A DNA stretch of 29,858 bases from Thermodesulfobacteriota bacterium (GTDB lineage: Bacteria > Desulfobacterota > DSM-4660 > Desulfatiglandales > Desulfatiglandaceae), in assembly GCA_028278625.1 (NCBI GenBank), contig JANQDY010000162.1, forward strand, positions 1 through 29,858. Reading direction: 5' to 3'. Positions 1 to 10,464 of this stretch are shown in pieces. Every line of letters begins with the position of its first letter. The first letter of the stretch is position 1. The notes under the pieces were generated by a model that searched no databases, was not told the DNA's origin, and saw only the letters and a list, made by a program, of their open reading frames with translations. The position numbers and the translations under genes are program-made.

Positions 1-807
1 CACCGAGTTGAAAAGCGCTGTCACGGAAGGGAGGTGCCCGTCCACGGGTTCACCTGGTAACAGCGCCACCGTTTCAGCCCCCGTTATCTGGAAATGCGTG
101 CCGTCAGGGGCGATATAGACGGTTCCGGGAAGCAACGGTTCCCCTTTTTCAGCCAATTTGACCTCCATGGACACCGTCTCATTGAGCCATCGGGCCAACC
201 CCTCGGCAAATCCCTTGCTGATATGTTGCACCACCGCCACCGCAGCGGGAAAAGTGGCGGGCAGTTCACCGAGCACCGTTCGAAGGGCCGGAGGACCGCC
301 CGTAGAAGCGCCAACGGCAACAATTCGGCGTCTCTTTCCCGAAACCCTGGAAATGGTATTTGGACGGCCTGCCCCTTTTAAGGGTTCCTGCTCTTGCCAT
401 TTCCGCCGTACAACCTTTACGCCAGCCATGGCTTTAACCACTTTGATCAACTCGTCGGCTTCCGGATCATCGCCGGGAAGCCCGTGGGGTTTGCCAAAAA
501 CCATCAATGCACCCGATTCCACACCTTTGTAGGTCACCCCGAGCCGAATATCCGATTCGGTGCTGGTCAAAATCACTATGGGTACCGGGTTCTCTGACAT
601 GATCCGGCGAATCGCCTGATAACCATCCATTCGCGGCATGTGAATATCCATGGTAATTACATCCGGTCGCAACCGGGACGCCATTTTCACCGCCTCTTCT
701 CCATTTCGCGCTTCGCCGATAATCCTGAACTCCGGATCCGTGCTCAAAATGGCGCCAACAAACTGTCTGATGGTCGGTGAATCGTCTACAATCAGAACAT
801 CGATCAT
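1..807 (-). CDS. cheB: CheB-type protein-glutamate methylesterase, partial (C-terminus off the left edge)
   Basis: This is a two-domain response regulator that demethylates (and deamidates) receptor glutamates when its receiver is phosphorylated by CheA. I see 269 uninterrupted codons. Residues 1-120 form a receiver starting MIDVLIVDD, with the phospho-acceptor Asp54 in MDIHMPRMDG. The catalytic domain follows, with the nucleophile Ser168 in VGASTGGPP and His195 in VQHISKGF. The YIAPDGTH motif is present near the cut. The third triad residue (Asp) should lie in the roughly 80 residues missing to the left. The ATG at 807 is 11 nt after the cheA stop, so the genes are co-transcribed. In a Wsp-type arrangement this is the WspF position. 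The identification as CheB is firm; whether it serves motility or another output is inferred. Confidence 0.96.
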   Translation of the reverse strand, partial: MIDVLIVDDSPTIRQFVGAILSTDPEFRIIGEARNGEEAVKMASRLRPDVITMDIHMPRMDGYQAIRRIMSENPVPIVILTSTESDIRLGVTYKGVESGALMVFGKPHGLPGDDPEADELIKVVKAMAGVKVVRRKWQEQEPLKGAGRPNTISRVSGKRRRIVAVGASTGGPPALRTVLGELPATFPAAVAVVQHISKGFAEGLARWLNETVSMEVKLAEKGEPLLPGTVYIAPDGTHFQITGAETVALLPGEPVDGHLPSVTALFNSV

Positions 808-818
808 ATGCGGAATCC

Positions 819-3077
819 CTATCCGATCAACCGTTCGATGGTTTCCAGTAGCTCCTGTTGATCAAAGCTCCCTTTGGTGATGTATACATCGGCGCCCGCC
901 TCCATCCCTTTAAGTCTGTCCCCAGGGGATTCCAGAGACGTCACCAGCACAATGGGCAAATGGGTAAAACGCGAATCCTGCCGGGCTTTTTCAGTCAATT
1001 CAAAGCCGTTCATGCGCGGCATTTCAATGTCAAACACGACGGCATCAAAGGTTTCTTCCTGCATCTTCTGCCATCCTTCGATACCGTCAGCCGCCTGGGA
1101 CACCTGGTAGCCGGCATTTTCCAGTATATTCCGTTCAAGGGTCCGGGTGGTAATGGAATCATCCACCACCAACACTTTCTTGACAGCCTCTTTCACCGCC
1201 TCTGTTCTACCAAAGAAGGAACTCCCGCGAATCCCCTGGGCGGAATGGATGACACTTCCGGCGTTCAAGATCATCACCACCTGACCGGTACCCAGAATGG
1301 TAGCCCCGGCGATGTTCCTGACCCTCCGAAGCTGCGTTCCCAGAGGCTTGATCACCACTTCCTGTGCACCCAGGAATTCATCCACCTGGAACGCCAGCCG
1401 TTTCTCCACAGCCCCCAAAACCACCACTCCGATCTTCTTGCCGTTGTGCGCCTGGGTTTCCTGAACCGGCAGTTCCAGTACTTCGGCCATGGAGATCAGC
1501 GGCAGGGCACGACCCTTGACGCGAACAGCCGCCTTTCCCTCCAAACGGCCGATCTCCGCCGGTTTAAAATGCAAAATACGCTCCACGTTGGTGTTGGGGA
1601 TCGCCACTGTCTGACCGGCCACCTTCACCATCAGCACCTGACTGGTGGCCAGGGTGAGGGGCAGCATCAGGGTGAAAGTGGTCCCATTGTCTTTCTCCGT
1701 ATGGGTCTGCACCTGGCCGTGCAGTTTCTCAAGCTGATGGCGCACCACATCCATGCCCACGCCGCGCCCTGAAAGATCCGTAACGGTCAAATGGGTGGAA
1801 AGACCCGATTGGAACACCAGGTCGATGGTCTCCTGGGTGCCCAGATGTTTTGCATCCGCATTGGTGATGAGACGGTTTTTCACGGCTGCCCGCCGCACGG
1901 CGGCCAGATTGATACCGGCTCCGTCATCGCTCACCTTAAGAACAATGTGATTGCCGCTTTGGGAGGCTTCCAGTACAACGGTCCCTTCATGCGGTTTTCC
2001 CTTCCCGAGCCGCTGAGCCGGCGGTTCAATGCCGTGATCAATGGCGTTTCTGAGAATGTGGGTCAACGGGTCTTTCAGGCCTTCAAGCACCTGGCGGTCG
2101 ATTTCGGTTTCGGACCCCCGAATCACCAGTTTTACTTCTTTGCCTTTTTCCCGCCCGATGTCCCGAATCATTCGTGGAAAGAGATCAAAGAGGGTGGAGA
2201 CCGGAACCATGCGAACACGCCTGACACCGTCCTGCATGTCGTCCGTCAGGAGCGCCAGATGCCGGTGGTCTCCTTCCATGGATTCACTAAGCCGGCCGAT
2301 TTTTCGCGCCATCCGGCTCAGGTGATCCTCACCGAGAGACATGAATTTCAAAAGGGCCGACAGTTCGGGATCGCTCTTTTTCCGGCGTTCCAGCGCCTTT
2401 TTGATGGTCCGCAATTTTCGCCACGCTTTTTCCCATCCGGTCAGGACGGATTGAACGGACTTCAACTCACCAAGGCGCTGTTCCATGCGCATGCGTGCCA
2501 CCAGCAACTCGCCCATTCCCGCCATGAGCGCATCCAATTTTTCCGTTCCCACACGAATGGTGTCCCCTGCAGGGGATTGAGATGAGGCAGGCCCAGGGGA
2601 CTCCACCGGTTTTTCTTCCTTTAACGGCGGCGTTTTTGACAGGGCCGGGGGAGCATCCCCGCTGTCAGGGAATTCTCCCCGCAACGCTTCATCCAGCCCG
2701 CCCATGACCGATTTCTTCCGGTCAAAGGGGATCACCGCCACTTTGAGATGCATCTGCATGGCTTCGCCAAGAAGATCGGTGGCCCGAAGGAGTCGATCCA
2801 CCAGCTCTCCGGAAGGCACCAGTTCCCCTTTTTTGAGAGCACCCAGAACATCCTCCATTTTGTGGGCCACGGTACTGATCTCTTGCAGTTCCACGGCCCG
2901 GGCAGATCCTTTGATGCTGTGGGCCGACCGAAAGAGCGCTTTTAGGAGTTCATCTCTTTCTTCTCCGGAAAGCCCCTTCTCCAGTGCCAGAAGACCATTG
3001 TTCAGGGTGGCGGAATGCTCTTCCAGTTCCACCTGGAATGTGGCGATTAATTGACGCTTCAGTTCCTCACGATCCAT
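819..3077 (-). CDS. cheA: Hybrid CheA histidine kinase with C-terminal receiver domain (WspE-like)
   Basis: This is the cytoplasmic histidine kinase of the chemosensory array; it phosphorylates CheB and an output regulator. The ATG at 3077 (MDREELKRQL) has a GGAG 7 nt upstream; a longer TTG start at 3128 would overlap the preceding receptor gene. The product is 752 aa. In order I see an HPt domain with phosphorylatable His53 in SAHSIKGSA, a Pro/Ser-rich linker with no recognisable P2 domain, a dimerisation segment starting GTEKLDALM, an HATPase domain (N-box HILRNAIDHGIE, then SDDGAGIN and SGRGVGMDVVRHQ), a CheW-like P5 domain, and a complete receiver (VLVVDDS, VFDIEMPRMNG). A fused receiver is typical of WspE/FrzE/ChpA-type kinases rather than E. 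coli CheA. The gene sits 25 nt after the receptor gene and 11 nt before cheB. Confidence 0.97.
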   Translation of the reverse strand: MDREELKRQLIATFQVELEEHSATLNNGLLALEKGLSGEERDELLKALFRSAHSIKGSARAVELQEISTVAHKMEDVLGALKKGELVPSGELVDRLLRATDLLGEAMQMHLKVAVIPFDRKKSVMGGLDEALRGEFPDSGDAPPALSKTPPLKEEKPVESPGPASSQSPAGDTIRVGTEKLDALMAGMGELLVARMRMEQRLGELKSVQSVLTGWEKAWRKLRTIKKALERRKKSDPELSALLKFMSLGEDHLSRMARKIGRLSESMEGDHRHLALLTDDMQDGVRRVRMVPVSTLFDLFPRMIRDIGREKGKEVKLVIRGSETEIDRQVLEGLKDPLTHILRNAIDHGIEPPAQRLGKGKPHEGTVVLEASQSGNHIVLKVSDDGAGINLAAVRRAAVKNRLITNADAKHLGTQETIDLVFQSGLSTHLTVTDLSGRGVGMDVVRHQLEKLHGQVQTHTEKDNGTTFTLMLPLTLATSQVLMVKVAGQTVAIPNTNVERILHFKPAEIGRLEGKAAVRVKGRALPLISMAEVLELPVQETQAHNGKKIGVVVLGAVEKRLAFQVDEFLGAQEVVIKPLGTQLRRVRNIAGATILGTGQVVMILNAGSVIHSAQGIRGSSFFGRTEAVKEAVKKVLVVDDSITTRTLERNILENAGYQVSQAADGIEGWQKMQEETFDAVVFDIEMPRMNGFELTEKARQDSRFTHLPIVLVTSLESPGDRLKGMEAGADVYITKGSFDQQELLETIERLIG

Positions 3078-3102
3078 TTTCTTCTCCGGTGAAACCGGGT
3101 CT

Positions 3103-5352
3103 TCAGTTGAGGCGATACCGTTCCACAATGACCTTCAACTGCTCCGCCAGGACATTGAGGTTGCGTGCGGAGGCTTCCACCTGCCGGGTTCCCTCCTCGG
3201 TCTGGCCGGTGGCCTGGTTGATGCTCTCCATGGCGCCGGAAATCTGATCCATGCCGGCCAGTTGTTCCTGGGTACTCACGGCGATCTGCGAAATGGTTTG
3301 CCCCACTTTCTTGATGTTCTCGTTGATGGTATGTATGGCAGCCCCCGCCTTTTCCGCCTGTTCCACTCCCGCATTTGCCCGGCGGGTTCCTTCTTCTGTC
3401 ACCATTACCGCCGTATTGGCGGATTTCTGAATCTCTCCCAGGATTTCTGTCACTTTGGCGGTCGCCTGTCGGGATTGGTCCGCCAGAGTGCTCACTTCAC
3501 CGGCCACCACCGCAAATCCCCTGCCCGCTTCTCCGGCCCGGGCCGCTTCAATGGTGGCGTTCAAGGCCAGAAGATTGGACTGGTCAGCAATATCATTGAC
3601 CGTTTCGATAATCTCCCCGATCTGCTGGGTCTGCTCGCTCAGGTCCAGGATATTCTCGGCGATGCTTTCCACCTGTTCCCTGATGCGAATAACACCATGG
3701 GAGGTCTCCCCCACCGCCTGAAGCCCGGATGCCGCTTCGGACATTGACTGTTTTGCCATTTCCGCCACCTGACGGCTTCTTCGGGAGCTTTGCTCCGCCG
3801 TTTGCCGGGCTTGATCAACCGTGCTGGAGGTCTGGCTGACACTGGCCGCCTGCTGGCTGGCAGTGGCCGCCTGTTCCCGTGTGGCCGAGAGAATTTCACC
3901 GGTGGCAGCGGTCATGTTCCGCACCCCTTCCGACACCTGGGTCGCCAGTTCTTTCAGGTTCCGCGTCATCTGATTGAGATGTTTTCCAAGGGCTGCCAAT
4001 TCATCTCCCTTGTCGGGAGGTCTCACTTCGGTGGTGAGATCCCCTCTTCCCACCGCCTCAACGAAGGTGACGTACCTTTTGACGGTCCTTTCAAGATACT
4101 GCTTGGCCTCCCCTTCCGCTTCTGCGCGATGCTCCACCGCTTCATTCATGCGCCGCAGATTGGCCACCATTGTGTTAAAGGATTCCGCCAGGAGAGCCGA
4201 CTCATTTTTTGTACTGACCTTTGCAATGGCATCCATGTCACCGGCGGCAATCTTTCGGGCCGCCTCCGTCACTTGAAAGATCGGCTTTGAAATTCTGCCG
4301 GCCACGAACCAGATGAGCACCAATGCCAGGGCCGTCAACAGGGCCCCCATGCCGATCATGCGCCACATGAGACGCGTGGCTTCCCCTGTGACCACAGCCG
4401 TCGGGAGATTGATATTGAGACTCCAGGGCGTTTCGGTCAGACCCACGCAAACCGGTATGAACGCGGCAATTCTCCCTTCATCCGCTTTGATGAGTGTTTC
4501 TCCCTTTTCGATGTATTGCAGGTCTTCCTGCCAATCCGGGTGAAGTTTTTCCATCTTATCACCGGCATCCGCAACGGGGCCGTCGTGGGCGGCGATGATG
4601 CCGCCATAAGTGATCAAGGAAATAGACGCCTCTGTTGGATACGGGTTATGCTGTTTCAGATAGGTCTGAAGGTCTTTAATGCCCACGTCCACCCCTGTGA
4701 TCCCCTGAAATATCCCGTTTTTCGTAATGGGCGCCACCAGGGATGTCATCACCACTTCCTGTCCCTGAACCGGATAAAGGTAGGGTTCTATAATGCATTC
4801 CCGCCCTTTCTTTTTCGGCAATTGGTAATAATCCCCATCGCCCGCCACTTCATAATCTTCAGGCGTCTCCACCTTTATATTCCCGGTTGCACCGCGATTC
4901 CAATAGGCGATAAACCTTCCCGTCTCATCATAGGGAAACCGGCCCTTATATTCTTCGTCCGATTCGTCAAATGCATTGGGCTCCCAGAGGGTATAAGTGC
5001 CGATGAAATCGGGATTCATGCTGGTCAGCATTTGGAGCATTCGATTCACCTGGTCGCGAGTTAGCCCCTTTAACGACATATCTCCGCTTTTTTCGCCCCT
5101 TTCCTGCAATTCCATTGAACTGAGGGCGTGCGCAAGGGTACGGGCTGCATCCAGCGGTACCTCCAGCTTCGCCTTCATGAAACCGGCAATGGCCTCCCCG
5201 TCCGCCAGAACTTTTTTCCGGGCCGCCATAATGGCCACGTTCCTCTCGCTCAGGGCCGCATAGGTCACAATCAGCCCGCAGGTGAGCAGCATGCAGATCC
5301 CTACCCAAGCGACGATTTTTACCTTTATGGACATGATCCTTCCCTTTGTCAT
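3103..5352 (-). CDS. Methyl-accepting chemotaxis protein with periplasmic dCache-like sensor (receptor 1)
   Basis: This is a 749-aa inner-membrane chemoreceptor. A short cytoplasmic N-terminus leads into TM1 at about residues 13-33. A large periplasmic region of about 290 residues carries the dCache-type pattern: [22 protein letters not shown], a YYQLPKK segment and [13 protein letters not shown]2 is at about 330-352, followed by a HAMP ([12 protein letters not shown]) and a second HAMP-like helix pair ([17 protein letters not shown]). The long coiled-coil signalling domain has the conserved tip [20 protein letters not shown]. The C-terminus lacks an NWETF-type CheR tether. It lies between a cheW and cheA, an unusual place for a receptor in a Wsp-type operon. 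The start could also be the ATG at 5334; the ATG at 5352 has a GGGGG box about 8 nt upstream. The ligand is unknown; dCache domains often bind amino acids or small carboxylates. Confidence 0.95.
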   Translation of the reverse strand: MTKGRIMSIKVKIVAWVGICMLLTCGLIVTYAALSERNVAIMAARKKVLADGEAIAGFMKAKLEVPLDAARTLAHALSSMELQERGEKSGDMSLKGLTRDQVNRMLQMLTSMNPDFIGTYTLWEPNAFDESDEEYKGRFPYDETGRFIAYWNRGATGNIKVETPEDYEVAGDGDYYQLPKKKGRECIIEPYLYPVQGQEVVMTSLVAPITKNGIFQGITGVDVGIKDLQTYLKQHNPYPTEASISLITYGGIIAAHDGPVADAGDKMEKLHPDWQEDLQYIEKGETLIKADEGRIAAFIPVCVGLTETPWSLNINLPTAVVTGEATRLMWRMIGMGALLTALALVLIWFVAGRISKPIFQVTEAARKIAAGDMDAIAKVSTKNESALLAESFNTMVANLRRMNEAVEHRAEAEGEAKQYLERTVKRYVTFVEAVGRGDLTTEVRPPDKGDELAALGKHLNQMTRNLKELATQVSEGVRNMTAATGEILSATREQAATASQQAASVSQTSSTVDQARQTAEQSSRRSRQVAEMAKQSMSEAASGLQAVGETSHGVIRIREQVESIAENILDLSEQTQQIGEIIETVNDIADQSNLLALNATIEAARAGEAGRGFAVVAGEVSTLADQSRQATAKVTEILGEIQKSANTAVMVTEEGTRRANAGVEQAEKAGAAIHTINENIKKVGQTISQIAVSTQEQLAGMDQISGAMESINQATGQTEEGTRQVEASARNLNVLAEQLKVIVERYRLN

Positions 5353-5373
5353 GTTATTTGCCCCCTTAGCGCT

Positions 5374-5937
5374 CTAAACGGTTTCCTCATCAACGACAAT
5401 GCCCGGATGGGAAATGAGTTTTTCGAGATCCAGGACCATCAACATGTCAGCGGTTACCCCTCGAATGAACACCTGTCCTTTTGCCGAAAGGGTCCCTGTT
5501 GCCGGCTGCAACTGATCCGCGGTGAGCTGTTCAAGTTTGGGGCGGTCTTCGGCCAGTATGCAGAATTCCATGGGAGTTCCCTCAGGTCCGGTTTCACCAC
5601 GGATCAACAGCACATGGGCCTTTTCCATGCGTATTTTCACGCCAATCTCCAGGTAAGCGGCGATATTCATAATGGAATACAGGCGGCCCCTGATGTTCAC
5701 CGCTCCCACTATGAAATCGGGGGTACAGGGAACCAGTGTCCAAAGCTCCGGTTTCAGCGGCTGGATCTCCTGAATGTAATTGAGATCCAGCCCGAAATGT
5801 TCCTCTCCCACGGAAAAAGCCAGAACCCGAAACACGTGCTGCTCCAGGGAGTCCCCTTCATCTGTTTTGGCCAGAATCCGCGCCCTTTCCTCCAGTATCC
5901 GCTGCAAATCCTTGTGGTTGTCTGTTTCGACTGTCAT
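5374..5937 (-). CDS. cheW: CheW-type coupling protein (first of two; WspD position)
   Basis: This 187-aa cytoplasmic adaptor links receptors to the CheA P5 domain in the signalling array. The CheW domain begins at about residue 35 (FRVLAFSVGEEHFGLDLNYIQEI) and carries the usual GAVNIRGRLYSIMNIA segment, where CheW proteins have a G-x-x-N-x-R-G motif. An extra N-terminal helix of about 35 charged residues precedes it. The ATG at 5937 has an AAGG about 8 nt upstream. It lies 20 nt after cheR and 21 nt before receptor 1, within the same operon. A second CheW is encoded at 7502-8005. Two divergent coupling proteins flanking CheR are characteristic of Wsp-type systems. Confidence 0.95.
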   Translation of the reverse strand: MTVETDNHKDLQRILEERARILAKTDEGDSLEQHVFRVLAFSVGEEHFGLDLNYIQEIQPLKPELWTLVPCTPDFIVGAVNIRGRLYSIMNIAAYLEIGVKIRMEKAHVLLIRGETGPEGTPMEFCILAEDRPKLEQLTADQLQPATGTLSAKGQVFIRGVTADMLMVLDLEKLISHPGIVVDEETV

Positions 5938-5957
5938 TATAATGGCCTTTTTGGCTG

Positions 5958-7505
5958 TTAGAGGGTCCGTGCCATGGTCAATAGTGTTCTGGCCGTGAGA
6001 TCGTCGGTACCGGGCAAAACCGTTTCAGGGATCATGGCACCGGCAAGTTCCACTGCCTGTCGTCGATGCCGCTCCGATTTCTCTTCCTGGTTCAGTTGCC
6101 GACAGAGGATGGCCATGGAAACGTGGGCCAACACGAAATCAGGGTCCAGAAAGAGGGTCCGTTTCAGACATTCCATGGCGCTGTCGTTCTCACCGGACTC
6201 CTGGTAAATGAGGGCCAGGGTATAATGGACCTCCGCCCTGAGCGGATCAGTTTCAATGGACCGCTCACAAAAGGACCGGGCCGACTGCACCTGCCCGAGA
6301 TTGGCATGAACCCGGCCCAGATGGTAAAGGCTCTCCGCATCCCCGGGATTTTGGTCCACGGCCTTCAAAAGGAGTTCCCGGGCCTGGTCATACTGTTTTT
6401 GCCGAAGCAATGCAACGGCCTGCTCCCTGATATGGGATGCAGGCACGGTTTCTTCGGGATTGGCCGCCACTTTTTCGGCCCCACTTCGGACCTCTTTAAT
6501 GGGTGCTCTGAACGCTTCTTCTTCCGCCACAAAAAATGGATCGCTCATCCGGGCATCTGGTTCAACAAGGGGCTGCGGCATCATATCCGATTTCACAGGC
6601 GTGAAATGCAACCTCTTGGGCGTCTTTTCCAATTCACTGGATTTTCGGTAGACGGTTCCCCCCACCACCACATGATAGGCGTATTGATCAAAAACCGGAA
6701 TACTGGTCTCAGACGCCCCCATCATAAGCCAACCGCCGTTCAGCAGACATTGATAAAACCGGGAAACCACCCGTCGCACCACTTCCTCTGAATAGTAAAT
6801 GGCCACATTGCGGCACAAGATGAGGTCCATGGCACTGGTGTTTGTGAAAAGAGAGGGATATACCGGTTCGTTCAGATTCAGGTATTCAAAATGGACATTT
6901 CTTCGAATCTCTGAAATGGCTTCATACGCTTCACCCCTTTTCAAAAAATAGCGGGATTGGACCACGGGGTCCGTCTGCCGAAAAGACCAACCGCGATAGC
7001 GGGCCGCCTTTCCCTTGTTCAGAACCTTCTTGTTGATATCCGTTCCCAGGATGGAGATGTTCCAATGTTCCATATCGGATATGAGTTCGGTCAACAGAAT
7101 GGAAAGGGTATAGGCTTCTTCACCGGATGCGCAGCCCGCGCTCCAGATGCGAATCCGCCGGTCATTTTTATGGGCTTCAATAATACGGGGCAGCAGATGG
7201 TCTTTCAGGGCTTTGATCTGGTTTTCATCCCGAAAGAAATAGGTCTCTCCCACCGTCAATTCTTCGATCAGCGCATCCCAGACCGGACTGTCCGTTTCAG
7301 CCGCCTTAAGCATTTTGAAATAGCGGTGCAGATCATTTTGCGCCGTCTTTTCGCACAACAGGGTGATGCCCCGGCCAAGCGCATTCCGCCGCTTCACCCC
7401 GAAGAGCATGCCGGTCCGCTCAAGAACCAGCTTTTGGAAGCGTTCATAGGCGACATCGCTCAGCAGCTTTTGAAACACCGGTATTTTGGGCAACAACTGG
7501 GTCAT
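5958..7505 (-). CDS. cheR: CheR-type receptor methyltransferase with C-terminal TPR repeats (WspC-like)
   Basis: This protein transfers methyl groups from S-adenosylmethionine to receptor glutamates, opposing CheB. The N-terminal helical domain is at residues 1-80, followed by the EELTVGETYFFRD motif, SAM motif I at 121-132 (WSAGCASGEEAY) and the LILCRNVAIYY motif. The product is 515 aa, much longer than the roughly 280 aa of E. coli CheR. After a linker rich in Glu/Ala, residues of about 380-490 contain at least three TPR units (SLYHLGRVHANLGQ, VHYTLALIYQESGE, VLAHVSMAILCRQLN). TPR-CheR proteins do not need the receptor C-terminal pentapeptide, which fits the three receptors here all lacking it. 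The ATG overlaps the stop of the upstream cheW by 4 nt (ATGA), indicating translational coupling. Confidence 0.96.
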   Translation of the reverse strand: MTQLLPKIPVFQKLLSDVAYERFQKLVLERTGMLFGVKRRNALGRGITLLCEKTAQNDLHRYFKMLKAAETDSPVWDALIEELTVGETYFFRDENQIKALKDHLLPRIIEAHKNDRRIRIWSAGCASGEEAYTLSILLTELISDMEHWNISILGTDINKKVLNKGKAARYRGWSFRQTDPVVQSRYFLKRGEAYEAISEIRRNVHFEYLNLNEPVYPSLFTNTSAMDLILCRNVAIYYSEEVVRRVVSRFYQCLLNGGWLMMGASETSIPVFDQYAYHVVVGGTVYRKSSELEKTPKRLHFTPVKSDMMPQPLVEPDARMSDPFFVAEEEAFRAPIKEVRSGAEKVAANPEETVPASHIREQAVALLRQKQYDQARELLLKAVDQNPGDAESLYHLGRVHANLGQVQSARSFCERSIETDPLRAEVHYTLALIYQESGENDSAMECLKRTLFLDPDFVLAHVSMAILCRQLNQEEKSERHRRQAVELAGAMIPETVLPGTDDLTARTLLTMARTL

Positions 7506-8005
7506 TTTTCAGCTCTGGGGGTTATTTCCGTCTTCTGATCTTCAAATTCAATGAGTGCGCTTGAATCGATCTCATCGGCGTTAAGGACCAAATGCATCTC
7601 ATGGTCTTTCCGAATCACCGCACGCAATAAGGGCGACTTCTTTAGGTTCCCTTCCGGCCCAACAATGTGATCTCCTGAAACAGCCGTCACATCATCCACC
7701 TTTTCGGCCATAACACCCAACCGCAGGCATTCCGTCTGAATCACTAAAATGCGATGATCCGGATGGATCCTTTCTCTGGGCAGCCCCAACCTTTTTCTGA
7801 GATCAATGACCGGCATCACCCTTCCGTGGAGGTTGAGCAGACCTGGAATCCATTCGGGCGCTTCGGGAACCGGTACCAGTGCGACCATACGAATAACGCG
7901 CTCCACGTTCCCAAGGGGAAGCGCCAGATTCCGGTTGCCGATGGAAAAGGTCAGGAAATGGGACATCTTTTCATCTGAATCCCGTTTTTCTCCTCTTTTT
8001 GCCAT
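7502..8005 (-). CDS. cheW: CheW-type coupling protein (second; WspB position)
   Basis: This is a small cytoplasmic scaffold protein, 167 aa from the ATG at 8005. The CheW domain spans almost the whole protein: SHFLTFSIGNRNLALPLGN, then the WIPGLLNLHGRVMPVIDLRKRLG core. It differs clearly in sequence from the other CheW at 5374-5937. The reading frame is open back to a TTG at 8059, inside the end of the upstream receptor gene, so the start is uncertain; the ATG at 7966 (MSHFLTF) is also possible. No start has a strong ribosome-binding site. The stop overlaps the cheR start, so these two products are probably made in a coupled way. Confidence 0.93.
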   Translation of the reverse strand: MAKRGEKRDSDEKMSHFLTFSIGNRNLALPLGNVERVIRMVALVPVPEAPEWIPGLLNLHGRVMPVIDLRKRLGLPRERIHPDHRILVIQTECLRLGVMAEKVDDVTAVSGDHIVGPEGNLKKSPLLRAVIRKDHEMHLVLNADEIDSSALIEFEDQKTEITPRAEK

Positions 8006-8039
8006 TGTTCTTTGTACCCCGTTTCGCCATTGCAGCCAT

Positions 8040-10421
8040 TTAGATGCGATACCGCTCAACGAACTCCTTCAACTGCTCTCCCAATGCATTAAGGTTTTGG
8101 ACCGCGGCTTCCACCTGCCGCGTCCCCTCCTCTGTTTGCATGCTGGCCTTGGAAATATTCTCCATTGCGCCTGAAATCTGCTCCATCCCCACCAACTGCT
8201 CTCTGGTGCTGAGCGCAATCTGTTGAATCGTCTGAGTTACGTTTTCGGTTTTTTGCGTGATGACTTTGATGGCGGACCCGGCTTTTTCCGCCTGCGTGAC
8301 GCCAGTGTCGGCCCTCTTGCTACCCTCTTCCGTTACCAAGACCGCCATGTTGGCGGCTTTTTGTATGTCCCCGAGAATGTCTTTCACACGGGCTGTGGCC
8401 TGTCTGGACTGGTCGGCCAAGCTGCTAACCTCTCCCGCCACCACTGAAAATCCTTTGCCCGCTTCTCCTGCCCGGGCCGCCTCGATGGTGGCGTTCAGTG
8501 CCAGGAGGTTGGATTGGTCAGCGATATCATTGACCGATTCGATAATCTCCCCGATCTGCTGTGTTTGCTCGTTCAGCGCCAGTATGTTTTCCGCGATGCT
8601 CTCGACCTGTTCCTTTATACGATTCACCATTTCCATGGTATCCTTAATGGCATCCAAACCTCTCTCCGCTTCTTTCATGCTTGTTTGGGCCATCTCCGCC
8701 ACGTGACGGGCACGGCTTGAACTCTGTTGTGCGGTCTGACTTGCCTGCTCCACGGTGCTGGCCGTTTGGTTTACGGCAGCGGCCTGCTCGCTGGCCGTTG
8801 CGGCCTGTTCCCGTGTAGCGGCCAGAATCTCACTGGTGGCGGATGTCATGTTCCGCACGCCTTCGGATACCTGGCTCGCCAGTTCTCTCAAGCTGCTTGT
8901 CATTTCATTCAAATGATGGCCCAGAGCGCTCAACTCATCATTTCTTTCAGGGGGTGTTATATGACCCGTCAGGTCGCCTTCTCCCACCCGCTCCACAAAC
9001 CCCACGTAGTCACTCACGGTTGATTCAAGATAGGTTTTGCGCCGTCTTTCGGTCTCTGCTCTTTCCTCAAGATCTTTCAAGTTTTTTTTCAGGCTTTCAA
9101 CCATATTTTCAAAAGCTTCGGATAATATGCCGATTTCATTATTGTAACGGCGCTCAAGGCCCACATCGAAAATTCCTTTTTGGACCCTCCTACTGATTTC
9201 CGCCAATTGCACCACAGGGCCTGCTATCCGGCGTGACATCACCATGGAAACAACGACGCTTCCCAGGAAAGAGAGGCCCAGAATACCAAGGATGACCCAG
9301 AGCGACGTTGCTTCAGTCTGCGCCAACTCCCTTTTCACCGCTTTTAGCCCATCAAGGGCAGACAGGGCTGCTGATTCAGGTTGAACCACCAGGGCCTGCC
9401 AGTGGAACCCTTCAAAATGCTTCACACCAATAAACCGCTCCGGTTGGCTGTGGGCGTAACCCAAGACCACCGCCCGCCCCTCAAAGTCCTTCCGGTTCAT
9501 CATGTAGCCATCCGTCCCCTCCACCGTTCCAATCAAAGCAACCGCCGGCGCCCAATTTCTTTTTAGCAGGTTGCCCCTTTCCGTCATGATGATCTCCACA
9601 TTATGGCCGCTGCGGGTATCCGCAATGAGAAACCCTTTTTTCGTGAAGACGTAGACCTCGCCTTTCGCGATTTGATTCGCCTTTCTATCGGCGATGTTCT
9701 GAATGCTTCTGATATCCAATACGGCTTTTATCACACCGATGGGCTGACGGTCTGCATTGGTCACCCGAACAGCGATTTCCACGGAATAGATACCGGCTGA
9801 TTCGTCATATTCGATGTCTCCCACAAAAATGCCATCCGCCCAGGCCGTATCCCACCATGGCTCTCCTTTTTGAAGAAAATCAGAGGTCTTGTTGCTGTAG
9901 GCCACGTTGTAGCCGTGCTTTTCAGTGAAGAAGATTTCCGTAAACTCGGGCATCAGTTTGGTCAGATGCACCAGGTACTTCGCGGCTGGAGATTCGGGAA
10001 AAATAGCCCTCGATTCAGACATCCGTTTTTCAAGCGCCGTCTCCTCTTCATTGGTAAGCCCCAGCATGTCCGCAAAGGTGGAGGCCCTTTCCGCCTCTTT
10101 GCGAATCAGCGGCGTTTCGCTCCATGTGATCACATCCAGAATTCTCTCCCGCATGAAACTGTCGATTTGGAACATGGTGTTGGCCGCCTCTGATTTGAGT
10201 CGGTTTCCGACCACAAGTTCCGCCATTTGGTAACGAGTGACATCCACACCCTTTTCCATTTCTTGAACCGCATCGCTCAGAAGGAGACTGACCACCACGC
10301 CGATGACAACGAGGGGTGTTAAAACAGTGGCCAGCATGGTGAACATCATGCTCCGCTTTAGGCTTCCGAATGTTTTAAATTTTCCTTTATTTTTGGTTTT
10401 TTCCGAATTCATTTCATTCAT
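8040..10421 (-). CDS. Methyl-accepting chemotaxis protein with periplasmic Cache-like sensor (receptor 2)
   Basis: This is a 793-aa transmembrane chemoreceptor. The N-terminus is charged (residues 1-23), TM1 is at about 26-48 ([20 protein letters not shown]), and a periplasmic sensor of roughly 320 residues follows. The sensor's [21 protein letters not shown] and [14 protein letters not shown] segments fit a dCache fold. TM2 is at about 375-395, then HAMP ([17 protein letters not shown]), a second HAMP-like segment ([16 protein letters not shown]), and a signalling domain with tip [20 protein letters not shown]. From the second HAMP to the C-terminus it is closely similar to receptor 1, while the sensors differ, so the two look like paralogues with exchanged sensors. 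The ATG at 10421 has an AGGGA about 7 nt upstream. It ends just before cheW. Confidence 0.95.
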   Translation of the reverse strand: MNEMNSEKTKNKGKFKTFGSLKRSMMFTMLATVLTPLVVIGVVVSLLLSDAVQEMEKGVDVTRYQMAELVVGNRLKSEAANTMFQIDSFMRERILDVITWSETPLIRKEAERASTFADMLGLTNEEETALEKRMSESRAIFPESPAAKYLVHLTKLMPEFTEIFFTEKHGYNVAYSNKTSDFLQKGEPWWDTAWADGIFVGDIEYDESAGIYSVEIAVRVTNADRQPIGVIKAVLDIRSIQNIADRKANQIAKGEVYVFTKKGFLIADTRSGHNVEIIMTERGNLLKRNWAPAVALIGTVEGTDGYMMNRKDFEGRAVVLGYAHSQPERFIGVKHFEGFHWQALVVQPESAALSALDGLKAVKRELAQTEATSLWVILGILGLSFLGSVVVSMVMSRRIAGPVVQLAEISRRVQKGIFDVGLERRYNNEIGILSEAFENMVESLKKNLKDLEERAETERRRKTYLESTVSDYVGFVERVGEGDLTGHITPPERNDELSALGHHLNEMTSSLRELASQVSEGVRNMTSATSEILAATREQAATASEQAAAVNQTASTVEQASQTAQQSSSRARHVAEMAQTSMKEAERGLDAIKDTMEMVNRIKEQVESIAENILALNEQTQQIGEIIESVNDIADQSNLLALNATIEAARAGEAGKGFSVVAGEVSSLADQSRQATARVKDILGDIQKAANMAVLVTEEGSKRADTGVTQAEKAGSAIKVITQKTENVTQTIQQIALSTREQLVGMEQISGAMENISKASMQTEEGTRQVEAAVQNLNALGEQLKEFVERYRI

Positions 10422-10464
10422 GAGAATTTCCCTAAAGGTCCTGCCCTTGACCGCGCAAGCATCC

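Noticed and set aside
1791..2585. Long plus-strand open frames opposite cheA, including one of 264 codons
   Set aside because: They lie entirely antisense to conserved cheA domains and their His/Phe/Gln-rich composition is that of a shadow frame.
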